This document shows positions 1 to 9,162 of a stretch of DNA of 64,000 nucleotides, piece by piece. The notes below the pieces were generated by a model. The model searched no databases, was not told the DNA's origin, and worked only from the letters and a program-made list of their open reading frames with translations. The position numbers and the translations under genes were made by a program. The stretch spans positions 434,001 through 498,000 of the forward strand of contig NZ_AFEJ02000002.1 of assembly GCF_000238775.2 (NCBI RefSeq), given 5' to 3'. Position 1 is the first letter of the stretch. Each line of letters opens with the position of its first letter. This stretch comes from Acaryochloris sp. CCMEE 5410. Lineage in GTDB: Bacteria > Cyanobacteriota > Cyanobacteriia > Thermosynechococcales > Thermosynechococcaceae.

Positions 1-1
1 C

Positions 2-523
2 CTTCAGCGAGAAAACAAAAGCCTGATCAAAAACCCTGCACTCAACTCCGCAATTGAAACATATATAGATAAACATTATTCAGAAATAATTCGAATCAGG
101 AACTATAATCCTGACCGTGTAAGAAGAGTATTCTGCATACATCACACAGTTTATGTTGAAACAGCTGTATCAACATCCAATTCAATCACAGCCTATCTTA
201 AACTGACCTGCGCTGAACCTGGAGACTCCTCACCTCAAGGAAAGGCATTATCGAACTTTCGATCACTCAATTCAAAAGCAAACCTTCAGAAATATCCGAA
301 GCAAGAGAAATTCAAAGTTATTTCGCAAGAAACACCTCGTGAAACACCTTTCTATTCAGAAGACTTAAATCGGATTATTAGTAACAATGAGGCGCTAAAT
401 CGCCTTCAGAATTCAAAATTCTCCCAAAAAGAAGATAGCAAAGCAATCGCTTCGAAAGCTACAGCTTTTTATAAGAAGTCTCAAGACTGTCAAGAATCCC
501 GGAATAAATTTAAAAAGCCGTAG
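2..523 (+). CDS. Partial hypothetical protein (3' end only)
   Basis: One frame is open from base 2 to a TAG stop at 521-523, giving 173 codons with no start codon inside the window, so the 5' end lies to the left. The product is polar, rich in Lys, Ser, Asn and Gln, with no membrane segment and no motif I recognise. It ends with a Lys/Arg-rich tail (NKFKKP). The stretch is visibly richer in A/T than the genes to its right, which may point to recent acquisition. Its 3' end overlaps the 3' end of the convergent ABC ATPase gene by 14 bases. A 173-codon open frame in A/T-rich DNA is unlikely by chance. No function is proposed. Confidence 0.7.
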   Translation, partial: LQRENKSLIKNPALNSAIETYIDKHYSEIIRIRNYNPDRVRRVFCIHHTVYVETAVSTSNSITAYLKLTCAEPGDSSPQGKALSNFRSLNSKANLQKYPKQEKFKVISQETPRETPFYSEDLNRIISNNEALNRLQNSKFSQKEDSKAIASKATAFYKKSQDCQESRNKFKKP

Positions 524-1268
524 TATGCAGTTCTTCTGGGTCGAGATGAGCATGAACCACTTGGCCATCTCGGAACCACACCACTCGCTGGGTGGTACGC
601 GCCACTTCTGGCTCATGGGTCACCATCACCACCGTCATACCACTGGCGTTTAAGGTTGAGAAAATATCCAGAATCTCGTTTGTTGTTTTGGTATCCAACG
701 CCCCCGTGGGTTCATCCGCCAGCAGCAAAACAGGCTCATTCACAATGGCTCGGGCAATCGCCACCCGCTGTTGTTGCCCACCAGAAAGTTGAGTCGGTTT
801 ATTATGAATGCGATCGCCCAATCCAACGCGTTCTAGTGCAGCCTTACCCCGCTCCCGTCGCTCTTTAACCGGCACATTGGCATAAACCATGGGCAGCATG
901 ACATTCTCCAGGGCACTGACCTGACTCAGCAAATGAAACTGCTGAAAGACAAACCCAAGCTTGCGATTGCGGACCAGGGCCAGCTCAGTATCAGAAAGCT
1001 GAGCCACATCCACTCCATCCAGGAAATATTTGCCGGACGTGGGCCTGTCCAGACAGCCAATCATATTCATCATGGTCGATTTGCCGGATCCAGAAGCCCC
1101 CATAATCGAGCAGTATTCACCAGGGTTGACCACCAGATCCACCCCATCTAAGGCCCGGACTTCCGTTTCGCCTGCACCATAGACCTTAGTGATTGACTCT
1201 AGGCGAATAATGGCCTGTTCTGGATTCCCTTTTGTCAGGGACTGAGCTTGCGGCTGTGTAGAAGTCAT
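510..1268 (-). CDS. ABC transporter ATP-binding protein, MacB/LolD type
   Basis: ATPase of a tripartite export system, 252 aa, the usual size for stand-alone LolD/MacB-type ATPases. Walker A GASGSGKST is at residues 57-65, the Q-loop at 109-110 (FQQ), the signature LSGGQ at 161-165, Walker B LLLADE at 181-186 with the typical EPTGALD after it, and the H-loop His in VMVTHEP near 217. It is the last gene of a minus-strand operon after the adaptor and permease, 15 bases from the permease stop. It probably powers movement of a substrate or lipid from the inner membrane through the adaptor. Substrate unknown. Its 3' end overlaps the partial gene on the other strand. Confidence 0.92.
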   Translation of the reverse strand: MTSTQPQAQSLTKGNPEQAIIRLESITKVYGAGETEVRALDGVDLVVNPGEYCSIMGASGSGKSTMMNMIGCLDRPTSGKYFLDGVDVAQLSDTELALVRNRKLGFVFQQFHLLSQVSALENVMLPMVYANVPVKERRERGKAALERVGLGDRIHNKPTQLSGGQQQRVAIARAIVNEPVLLLADEPTGALDTKTTNEILDIFSTLNASGMTVVMVTHEPEVARTTQRVVWFRDGQVVHAHLDPEELHTTAF

Positions 1269-1283
1269 AGTCTTATTCTTCCC

Positions 1284-2501
1284 TTAAGCACTACGCAGAG
1301 CCACAATTGGATCAAGCTGAGCCGCCCGTCGAGCGGGGACAACGCCAAAGAACAGCCCAATGCCCCCCGAAACACTCACAGCCAATATCACAGCCGGGAT
1401 GGAAATACCTGTTTCTAAAGGGGTAAGACTGCCTACCATTACCGTGCCACCCACACCCACAAAAGTGCCAATCATGCCGCCCACCGCAGACAGAATAATG
1501 GCCTCGATCATAAATTGGACCAAAATATCAGTTTGGGAGGCCCCAATAGCTTTACGCAGACCAATTTCTTGAATGCGTTCTGTTACAGACACCAGCATGA
1601 TATTCATAATGCCAATACCGCCCACCAGCAAAGAGATACTGGCGATCGCCGCCAACATAAGCGTCAAAGCTCCGCTGATATTGCCGATGATTTCCAATGC
1701 TTGCTTCTGAGTCCGAATTGTAAAATCATCTTCGTCAATGATTTTGTGGCGGATCCGCAACAGATTGCGGATCTGAAACTCTGCCGAGGGAATACTCGCC
1801 TCATCTTTAGCAGAGACCGAGATAAAGGTTAGCTCCGTACCAAAAGGAGATGTAGATCCCACCACCCGATTCGCCATGGTCGAAATGGGGATAAAAATCA
1901 CATCATCTTGGCTACTACCGAGGAAAGAGCCCTTCTCCTCCATTAAGCCAATCACTTCAAAATTAAGGTTTTTAATCCGAATTCGCTTACCAATCGGATT
2001 TTCAGACCCCACCAAGCGCTTAGCCAAGTCAGTGCCTAATACAGCCACCAAATTGCCTCGCTGGATATCCTGCGGACTCAGGAATCGACCTTTAGCCACA
2101 TCATGGTTCCGCACAATTGGATATTCATCCGTTGTGCCCATCACCAAGGCCGTTGTATTCGCCCCTTGGTAAACAGTGGTCAACTGATTCTGAAGTTGAG
2201 GAATAACAGATTGCACCGAAGAAACAGCTTCTTTAATTGCTTTAGCATCGGCCCATACCAAGGTCTTGGGCACTTCAAAGGTCTGTCGACGGGCTTTATC
2301 AGTTCCCGGAACGATAAATAGAATGTTGGGTCCTAAGGACTCAAACTGACCGGAAGCATACTTTTGGGCTCCTTGCCCCACGGCGATCATGGCAATAACA
2401 GAAGCATTGCCAATAATCATCCCTAACATCGTCAAACTACTGCGAAGACGGTTGGCGACTAACGTCGCTGAAGCCATTCTTACGCTTTCGAGGATATCCA
2501 C
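1284..2501 (-). CDS. ABC transporter permease, MacB/FtsX family
   Basis: Inner-membrane permease of 405 aa with the MacB layout: one N-terminal membrane helix (about residues 15-40), a large periplasmic MacB_PCD domain (about 45-270) and three C-terminal helices of the FtsX type (about 275-305, 330-355, 365-395). The segment around IGLRKAIGAS, next to the second helix, is the conserved FtsX coupling motif. The gene lies 2 bases after the adaptor and 15 before the ATPase, so the three are almost surely co-transcribed. Unlike E. coli MacB, the ATPase is a separate protein. DevC-type permeases of cyanobacteria are a related alternative. Confidence 0.9.
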   Translation of the reverse strand: MDILESVRMASATLVANRLRSSLTMLGMIIGNASVIAMIAVGQGAQKYASGQFESLGPNILFIVPGTDKARRQTFEVPKTLVWADAKAIKEAVSSVQSVIPQLQNQLTTVYQGANTTALVMGTTDEYPIVRNHDVAKGRFLSPQDIQRGNLVAVLGTDLAKRLVGSENPIGKRIRIKNLNFEVIGLMEEKGSFLGSSQDDVIFIPISTMANRVVGSTSPFGTELTFISVSAKDEASIPSAEFQIRNLLRIRHKIIDEDDFTIRTQKQALEIIGNISGALTLMLAAIASISLLVGGIGIMNIMLVSVTERIQEIGLRKAIGASQTDILVQFMIEAIILSAVGGMIGTFVGVGGTVMVGSLTPLETGISIPAVILAVSVSGGIGLFFGVVPARRAAQLDPIVALRSA

Positions 2502-2503
2502 GG

Positions 2504-3958
2504 TTACTCTTCCTCTTTTAAATCTTCGGGCTTTTGACCTTCTGGAAACGTTTCAAAAACTTTTTGACCAGGGGTTACCCCCTCCAGAATCTGGGTTTGA
2601 TTCTTGATCGATGACCCAGTCGTTACCGGCTGAAACTTAGGCTTGCCATCTTCATCAGGAATATAGACCCCTGTTTTTCCATCTTTTGTGGCAATCAAAC
2701 CGGTGGGTAGCACCATGCTGTCAGCAACGGTATCCCCCAAGAACGTTAGATCTGAATTCATCCCCGATCTCAGCTTGTCTTGCCCAGAGGTAATATTTAC
2801 CCTGACCTGAAAGGAAGTGACATTTTGCTCTTCAATCGCTTCTGGTGACACCAACCGAACGCGCCCCTTAAAAACCTGATCGGGGAACGCATCTGCGCGA
2901 ATTTCAACAGACTGGCCGGGTCGGATCTGACCAATATCGATTTCAGGAACCGTGGCTAACACCTCCAGCTTTTGGGCTAAGGCCACGATAGACGTCGAAG
3001 TGGCCGAAGAGGTACTCGATGCAGTCGTTGTAGGCGTTACAAAGGCCCCTTCCGTCGCAAATTTTTGGGTAATGATGCCTGCAAAGGGGGCGCGAATAAT
3101 CGTATCGTTGACCTGGGTCATCACCACCCGCTGACGGCCCTGAGCCTCAGCTACTGACGCTTTTGCTTGAAGAATTGCTTCTGGGCGACTGCCTTTTTGC
3201 ATCAGCTGGTAGGCTTGACGGGCTTCCGCCACATCGGCTTTAGCCCTTAAAACCTCTGCCGGTTGAGACCCTTGCCGTAAAATTTGCAGGCGCTGTTGCA
3301 CCTCTCTTAAGTTGGCTTGGGCCGTATCTGCTTCTGCTTTGGCTTCATCCCTGCGATCGCGGGTTTCTGCCCCCGCTTTGTAGAGCTGTTCAAAACTATT
3401 TAGGCGAGTCAAGGCTAATCTCAGACGAGCTTTCGCCGACTCCACTTGGCTTTGCACCTGGGTAATCGTTTCCAGTTGATTGCCCCCAGCGATTTGGGCG
3501 AGTTGGGCCTCCGCTCGGACCAAACGAGCCCTGGCCTGTTGAATTTCCTCTGGGCGGTTACCGGCCTGCAACTCTGACAGCCGAGCCTTTGCCTGGGCCA
3601 CCGACGCATTCGCTTGAATAAGCTGGCCTTCTAAATCACGAGTATCCATGCGGGCAATGACCTGCCCCTTTTCAACCTCGTCCCCTTGCTCCACCAACAG
3701 CTTGGCCAAAACGCCTGCTTGCTTGGGACTTAAGTTGACACTTTTAGCCGGCGTAATCGTACCGCTAGCCCCAATCCGGAGGGTGACATCTTTTGACTCC
3801 ACCTCCACCGTCAAGTCTTCTAGGGTTGGCTTATCCGAAGACTGATTGACAAAAGACCTTGCCCCAACTGCCCCCAACAGGACAACGGTACTTACCAGAC
3901 CAACCACCCATACCTTAGGTTTCTTGACCTTACCAACGACCGGAAGATTGATGTACAC
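2504..3958 (-). CDS. Periplasmic adaptor (MacA/HlyD family) of ABC exporter
   Basis: Membrane fusion protein, 484 aa. It has an N-terminal membrane anchor at about residues 15-35, a biotinyl-lipoyl-like half domain (GDEVEKGQVIARMD), and a long Ala/Glu/Arg-rich coiled-coil hairpin (about 110-290). The second lipoyl half follows (IRAPFAGIITQKF), with a Thr/Ser-rich insert after GAFVTP, then the beta-barrel and membrane-proximal domains. It is first in the operon with the permease and ATPase. The hairpin would reach up to an outer membrane TolC-type channel, which is not encoded nearby. The C-terminus is acidic. Efflux substrate cannot be deduced. Confidence 0.9.
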   Translation of the reverse strand: MYINLPVVGKVKKPKVWVVGLVSTVVLLGAVGARSFVNQSSDKPTLEDLTVEVESKDVTLRIGASGTITPAKSVNLSPKQAGVLAKLLVEQGDEVEKGQVIARMDTRDLEGQLIQANASVAQAKARLSELQAGNRPEEIQQARARLVRAEAQLAQIAGGNQLETITQVQSQVESAKARLRLALTRLNSFEQLYKAGAETRDRRDEAKAEADTAQANLREVQQRLQILRQGSQPAEVLRAKADVAEARQAYQLMQKGSRPEAILQAKASVAEAQGRQRVVMTQVNDTIIRAPFAGIITQKFATEGAFVTPTTTASSTSSATSTSIVALAQKLEVLATVPEIDIGQIRPGQSVEIRADAFPDQVFKGRVRLVSPEAIEEQNVTSFQVRVNITSGQDKLRSGMNSDLTFLGDTVADSMVLPTGLIATKDGKTGVYIPDEDGKPKFQPVTTGSSIKNQTQILEGVTPGQKVFETFPEGQKPEDLKEEE

Positions 3959-4147
3959 GATTGCTTAATATTTCGTAACCTTTTCTCATTCTAGCGAGGA
4001 TCTTACTCGCTTGTCGTTTTAGTTCTAAAATTCAGCCCTTAGACATAAAGACGATAAGCCTTCCCTACAGGGTTCCCGGCCTTCCCCCAACCTAGACGGA
4101 TCTCTGGTTAAAGTTGAACGATGCCTCCAATAGGTGAAAAGTCAGCT

Positions 4148-5764
4148 TCACCGTTGTTGAGCTGAACCTTGCGCCGTAAAGTCCACCAATGCCTGATATT
4201 TCGGGGCAGTTTCTAACGGTTGGTTTTGATATTCCAAGGCTCCCCAACTGCCAAAACGGGTATAGGGTGAAACATCTACAAAATGACAGAGCAATCCTCC
4301 ACCGGACTCCTGCCATTGCTGGAGATACTGCTTATACAAAGTGGCCATGCGGGGGTGACGGTTAAGGGAGGTAAACAGTTGAGTAATCTTCTGCTCATGT
4401 TCTTCGCTAAATGCAGCACTGGTTAAATGCTGTCCCCCTTCATAGGCAATTAACTCCAACCCAAACTCGTCTCGAATACGGCTATAGTGCTCCCGCAGAA
4501 ACGGCCCATAGGACTTAATTTCGGCCTCCATCTGTTGCCAAATTTCGGCTTCAGAACTCTTGAGTAATCGGGGCAAGTTTTCCAGATAATCCCATTCCCC
4601 ACTGAAGTAGGGGGCAATAGCATAGGCATCTGCGGATTGATAGGCATCTTTCCAAGTCAGCACCTGTTCTGCGGTCCAGGGGTTGACATACTGAGATGCT
4701 AATACCCTCACTAGGCGATCGCGGCTGCCAAATACCGATTCCCAAAGTTTGAAAATCTCAACAGATCTTTGGGAGTAGAAGCGTAAGCTAGCTTGATAGG
4801 GGTCTTCTGCAAGCTTTAATTCCAATCCTTTGGATTGAGCATACTGATATTGATTAAAGTCGGGGGCGCTGTTCCACACCTCGTTAGAGTACTCCACGTA
4901 CACCTTGAGCCGAGGATCTAACCGATCGCGTACCATCGTCGCGAATTGACGAACATAATCATCCGAGGCCTGATGGGGCAAGGTAAACCAAGGATTGGCT
5001 TGTAGAGTATTGGCCAGATCGATCATGTACTCTAAAGCCACTCCATTGCCAGCCGCTTGGGTCACATCCGACACTTGGGGCCGATCCCGCCACTCTTGAA
5101 TGTCAGAGCCATTCGTTTCCATCCAGTCCATAAACCGCAAGGTTTTGAAGGGCTGCAACCGCTCCAGGAACAATGGATGAAAAAAACGTTGCTGATAGGC
5201 ATATTCAAATCCAGGCAAAATCAAGCGAATATTTCGAATGGGGTTTTGGGGATTCGTTCGACTAATTTTCAACCAAATCCCCGTTTTCATTGGCGTTACA
5301 TCCAATACCATCCGTCCAGATTGCTGACTCGCAATGGTGGCACTGCCATAGTTAAAGCTAATCTCTCCCTCTCCGTCATACAGCAGGGTATATTTCCCCG
5401 CCGGGTAATGACCTTTGCCATTGTCAAAGATCACGGTCTCCGCGAACTGCTTGGGTTCTAGGGCCGCAATCCAACCTTCAGGAGTGAGCTTCAGGGGACC
5501 TCCCTGGTCAAAACCAGCCCCCTCCCGCCCCGAGAACCAAGGGCGCGATAGCTTAAAAGCATCCACAAACGGCCATTGACTGGTGTAACTCACCACCTCC
5601 CCTAAATTCATCCCCAGTTGTGGATTAGAGACCGTCTGGGTAGCCTGGATAGTAGGAGAGGGCGGCTGATTAAACCCGACCACACATAACGCAAACATCG
5701 CGATAAAGAGTAGAACTAAAAACCACTCCCTGAGATTCCGAAAAGGATTGCGTCGTCGAGGCAC
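4148..5764 (-). CDS. Membrane-anchored cellulose-binding/glycosidase-like protein
   Basis: 538 aa with a basic N-terminus and one membrane helix (about residues 15-32), so it is probably anchored in the cytoplasmic membrane facing the periplasm, or exported. The body resembles a group of bacterial proteins often labelled cellulose-binding: a beta-rich region (about 40-190), then a barrel-like part with FMDWMETNG, VYVEYSNEVWN and LIAYEGGQH. The Asn-Glu of YSNEVWN and the Glu of AYEGGQ sit where clan GH-A glycosidases carry acid/base and nucleophile residues. That is an inference from motif spacing. The gene diverges from the polysaccharide-polymerase-like gene, suggesting a shared role in exopolysaccharide. 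Activity is unproven. Confidence 0.65.
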   Translation of the reverse strand: MPRRRNPFRNLREWFLVLLFIAMFALCVVGFNQPPSPTIQATQTVSNPQLGMNLGEVVSYTSQWPFVDAFKLSRPWFSGREGAGFDQGGPLKLTPEGWIAALEPKQFAETVIFDNGKGHYPAGKYTLLYDGEGEISFNYGSATIASQQSGRMVLDVTPMKTGIWLKISRTNPQNPIRNIRLILPGFEYAYQQRFFHPLFLERLQPFKTLRFMDWMETNGSDIQEWRDRPQVSDVTQAAGNGVALEYMIDLANTLQANPWFTLPHQASDDYVRQFATMVRDRLDPRLKVYVEYSNEVWNSAPDFNQYQYAQSKGLELKLAEDPYQASLRFYSQRSVEIFKLWESVFGSRDRLVRVLASQYVNPWTAEQVLTWKDAYQSADAYAIAPYFSGEWDYLENLPRLLKSSEAEIWQQMEAEIKSYGPFLREHYSRIRDEFGLELIAYEGGQHLTSAAFSEEHEQKITQLFTSLNRHPRMATLYKQYLQQWQESGGGLLCHFVDVSPYTRFGSWGALEYQNQPLETAPKYQALVDFTAQGSAQQR

Positions 5765-5875
5765 GTTTCATCTCACTCCAATGACATCAATATTCCGTTG
5801 AACTCGCAATATCTAATCCATTATTCTGCTGTTAATTTCATCTTCTAGCTTAGCGATCTCATCCTGGCCCGGCTT

Positions 5876-7234
5876 ATGAACTTCATCGTTTATCTCGTGA
5901 TGTTTGGTTGGATTCCTTTGGTCCTTTATCTATTCAGCCAGCTTCCGGTGCAGCGGGCTTTGGTTATCAGTTTTATTGGCGCTTGGTTATTTCTCCCCCA
6001 GGCCAGTTTTCCCTTGGTGGGTCTGCCCGATCTCACTAAAATGTCGGCAACTTGCTATGGCATCTTACTGGCAACGTTTATCTTTGATGCCAAACGGTTC
6101 CAGCTCTTCAAGTTCAGCTGGATAGATATTCCCATGGTGATTTGGTGCCTCTGTCCCATTGCCTCGTCCTTAACCAATGATTTAGGGCTATACGACGGAC
6201 TCGCCCAAGCCTTGGGCCAAACCGTTACCTGGGGATTTCCCTATTTCTTGGGGCGACTGTACCTAGGGAATTTAAGCGGGCTCAGGCAGTTGGCAACTGG
6301 CATTATTATCGGCGGCATCCTGTACGTTCCCCTTTGTTTGCTGGAGATCCGGCTGAGTCCCCAACTCCACCGCTGGATTTACGGCTACCATGCCCATTCT
6401 TTCGAGCAAACCTTTCGGCTAGGGGGATTTAGACCCACGGTCTTTATGGAGCATGGACTAATGCTGGGGGTTTGGATGATGAGCGCCACCTTAATGGCCA
6501 TTTGGCTATGGCGCGCTGGCACCCTGACTCGCTTAGGGGATATTCCCATGATTTGGTGCGTATTGGCCCTGGGAGTAACCTTTATTCTCCTGCGGTCTAC
6601 CGGGGCCTATGCCCTGTTACTCATCAGCCTTATTCTCCTATTTGCCGTTACTTGGTCTCGATCTAGTATTGCCATTTGGCTACTCGCTCTACTAATGGCG
6701 GGATATTTAGCCATCAGTTCAACGGGGTCGTTAACACCCACCTATACCCGGCAGCTCGTTGCCACGGCAAGCCAAATCACCGGACCTGAGAGAGCGGCAT
6801 CCCTCAGCTTTCGGCTTGAAAACGAACAAATTCTATCGGCAAAAGCCCGGATTAGACCCATCTTTGGCTGGGGAGGATGGGGCAGAGCACGAATTTATAA
6901 TGACCAGGGTCAAGATATCTCCGTAACCGATAGCCTATGGATCATCACCTTTGGCAATCATGGCTTAGTGGGATTAGTGAGTTTAATGACGGCTCTAGTT
7001 TTGCCCATCCTGATGTTAGCTAGACGAATTCCTGTCTCCAACTGGACTCACCCCGCTGCTGCCCCCGTCGCTGCCCTGTCGGTGGCCTTGATTATGTATG
7101 GGCTAGATTGCCTTGTGAATGCCATGATCAATCCTGTGTTTGCCCTGGCCGCCGGTGGACTATCTGGTTTAGCCGTCCAGAAGATCAATCGGAAACGCTT
7201 GAGACGCCCCGGCAGCCAGAGAATCGCTACCTAA
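5876..7234 (+). CDS. O-antigen ligase/polymerase-like membrane protein
   Basis: 452 aa, almost entirely hydrophobic with about ten to twelve predicted membrane helices and one larger loop in the last third. That loop holds SLSFRLENEQILSAKA and the glycine-rich GWGGWGRAR. This layout is typical of the Wzy/WaaL/O-antigen polymerase superfamily, where the large loop carries conserved Arg residues. Such proteins join polysaccharide repeat units at the periplasmic face of the inner membrane. It diverges from the cellulose-binding-like gene 111 bases away, so the two may act on one surface glycan. No other glycan genes are nearby. Specific substrate unknown. Confidence 0.7.
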   Translation: MNFIVYLVMFGWIPLVLYLFSQLPVQRALVISFIGAWLFLPQASFPLVGLPDLTKMSATCYGILLATFIFDAKRFQLFKFSWIDIPMVIWCLCPIASSLTNDLGLYDGLAQALGQTVTWGFPYFLGRLYLGNLSGLRQLATGIIIGGILYVPLCLLEIRLSPQLHRWIYGYHAHSFEQTFRLGGFRPTVFMEHGLMLGVWMMSATLMAIWLWRAGTLTRLGDIPMIWCVLALGVTFILLRSTGAYALLLISLILLFAVTWSRSSIAIWLLALLMAGYLAISSTGSLTPTYTRQLVATASQITGPERAASLSFRLENEQILSAKARIRPIFGWGGWGRARIYNDQGQDISVTDSLWIITFGNHGLVGLVSLMTALVLPILMLARRIPVSNWTHPAAAPVAALSVALIMYGLDCLVNAMINPVFALAAGGLSGLAVQKINRKRLRRPGSQRIAT

Positions 7235-7255
7235 AGTCCCTTGCGGCCCCTCGGT

Positions 7256-7543
7256 TTATGAGGTCATTTGGGTACGGGCAGTTTTTACCATGGCAATCAT
7301 TGTTTGATGGGCATCTTCGGAATCTTGCAGCACATGATCAAAGACAATCCGGATGGTAGAGTCTTGGTCCCCTGCATTTACGGACAAGTCCATCCCTTCT
7401 GGATCAACTTTTAGCATCTGGGCGGCTTCAGCCTCGGTGACCTTGCCATAGGCTTTGGCATAGAGTAAAACAGCATCGGCATGATCATCATTCATGTGTT
7501 TGCAGATGCGATCGCTAATTTCGGGGGTAATGGTATCGGCCAT
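7256..7543 (-). CDS. DUF2470 domain protein
   Basis: 95 aa, a stand-alone DUF2470 domain recognised from HMNDDHADAVLLYAKAYG near the N-terminus and the VDPEGMDL stretch that follows. This domain is also found at the C-terminus of heme-utilisation and FMN-binding split-barrel proteins (HugZ/HutZ-like) and in chloroplast proteins linked to tetrapyrrole metabolism. A role in binding heme or a related tetrapyrrole is therefore possible but not shown. It is convergent with the polymerase-like gene, 21 bases away. Soluble, cytoplasmic, no signal peptide. Confidence 0.8.
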   Translation of the reverse strand: MADTITPEISDRICKHMNDDHADAVLLYAKAYGKVTEAEAAQMLKVDPEGMDLSVNAGDQDSTIRIVFDHVLQDSEDAHQTMIAMVKTARTQMTS

Positions 7544-7753
7544 AGGATTTATTTGCCAAAATTAATAGGTGTAATAACAAATGGCTTAGTGTAACTCTTT
7601 CAAGCCATTGCCTGGGTCAAGTTCATCTTATCTCGCACCTATAAATCTTAGGTACAACGCTGATTCCTTTTCAACCTCAAATAAATCTGAGGCAGAACTG
7701 AGCCAATCGGAGATAATAAGCACCGGGGTCAAGGCCATAAGGATATTTTTTTC

Positions 7754-9046
7754 ATGGGATTCATTCAAGTTTCACGAGGGACAAGGGACATTCTGCCAGA
7801 TGAGGTGATCTATTGGCAGCATGTCGAAGCCACAGCCCGTCAGCTTCTCCATCAGGCGGCATATCGAGAGCTGCGGACCCCCATCTTTGAGCAGACCAAT
7901 TTATTTGAACGGGGCATTGGCGAAGCCACAGACGTCGTTGGCAAGGAAATGTATACCTTCCAAGATCGAGGCGATCGTTCGATTACCCTGCGTCCAGAAG
8001 GGACGGCTGGCGCTGTTCGTTCGTTTATCGAGAACAAGCTTCATGCCCAGGGAGGCGTTCAGCGTCTGTGGTATATCGGCCCCATGTTTCGCTATGAAAG
8101 ACCCGGAGCAGGACGACAGCGACAGTTTCACCAAATCGGAGTAGAAGCGCTGGGTAGCCAAGATCCGCGTGCTGATGCTGAAGTTATTGCCATCGCTTCC
8201 CAACTCCTTAAATCGTTAGGCGTTCCTGATTGGACCTTATCTCTCAATTCGCTCGGCACGGCTGAAGATCGACAAAAATACCGCGAGGCTTTAGTCACTT
8301 ACCTTAGTCAGTACAAAGATGACCTAGACCCTGACTCCCAGGATCGCCTCCAGCGTAATCCTCTGCGCATCTTAGATAGCAAGGATCCTAAAACAAAAGA
8401 AATAGCCCAGTCTGCCCCCAATATCTTGGAATACTTGGGCACTGACTCCAAACAGCATTTTGACCGTGTTCAGCAACTTCTCACGGATCTAGAGATTGCC
8501 TATAAGCTCAATCCTTGCCTGGTTAGAGGATTAGATTACTACACCCACACCGCCTTTGAGTTTGAGTTGGATGGGTTAGGGAATCAAGCCACCGTCTGTG
8601 GCGGAGGACGCTACGATCGCCTCGTTTCTGAGCTGGGGGGACCCGAAACCCCTGCAGTGGGATGGGCCATCGGCATGGAACGACTGATTCTGCTCCTGCA
8701 AAATGCTGAGATCACCTTAAATCAATCTTTAGATTTTTACTGCGTGGCCCGGGGTCCAGAAGCAGAAGCTCAAGCCTTACTGATTTGCCAAAATTTGAGG
8801 AAAAACGGCTTTTCCGTGGAGATGGATTTAAGTGGGAGTGCGTTTGGCAAACAACTTAAACGAGCCAATCGGAGTGGGGCCTCAGCCTGCTTGATTTTGG
8901 GCGATACGGAAGCTTGCGATCGCACCGTGCAACTCAAATGGCTAGCCTCTGGTGAACAAGAATCCATAGCTCAGGCCGATCTCAGCAACCTCACATCCCA
9001 ACTCCAAAATAAGCTAGCTGCAGCCAAAGGGAATTCCTCCACCTAA
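7754..9046 (+). CDS. hisS: Histidine--tRNA ligase
   Basis: 430 aa, normal length for the class II enzyme that charges tRNA-His. Motif 1 region begins with the RGTRDILP signature. The HisA-type stretch TLRPEGTAG and motif 2 (GPMFRYERPGAGRQRQFHQ) follow, then the second histidine signature LVRGLDYYT, and motif 3 (AVGWAIGMERL). A C-terminal anticodon-binding domain runs from about residue 335. The ATG chosen gives the standard N-terminus MGFIQVSRGTRD. Single-gene context; the next gene is unrelated. Confidence 0.97.
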   Translation: MGFIQVSRGTRDILPDEVIYWQHVEATARQLLHQAAYRELRTPIFEQTNLFERGIGEATDVVGKEMYTFQDRGDRSITLRPEGTAGAVRSFIENKLHAQGGVQRLWYIGPMFRYERPGAGRQRQFHQIGVEALGSQDPRADAEVIAIASQLLKSLGVPDWTLSLNSLGTAEDRQKYREALVTYLSQYKDDLDPDSQDRLQRNPLRILDSKDPKTKEIAQSAPNILEYLGTDSKQHFDRVQQLLTDLEIAYKLNPCLVRGLDYYTHTAFEFELDGLGNQATVCGGGRYDRLVSELGGPETPAVGWAIGMERLILLLQNAEITLNQSLDFYCVARGPEAEAQALLICQNLRKNGFSVEMDLSGSAFGKQLKRANRSGASACLILGDTEACDRTVQLKWLASGEQESIAQADLSNLTSQLQNKLAAAKGNSST

Positions 9047-9162
9047 AGCTCCCATTTCTGAACAAGATCAGTTAGACTGTGCTGCATGTTGGAATCCCTT
9101 GACAACACCCAGAAAATATGGATCTCTGAACTGTGGCTGTGTGGAGTAGGACGTAAATAACG

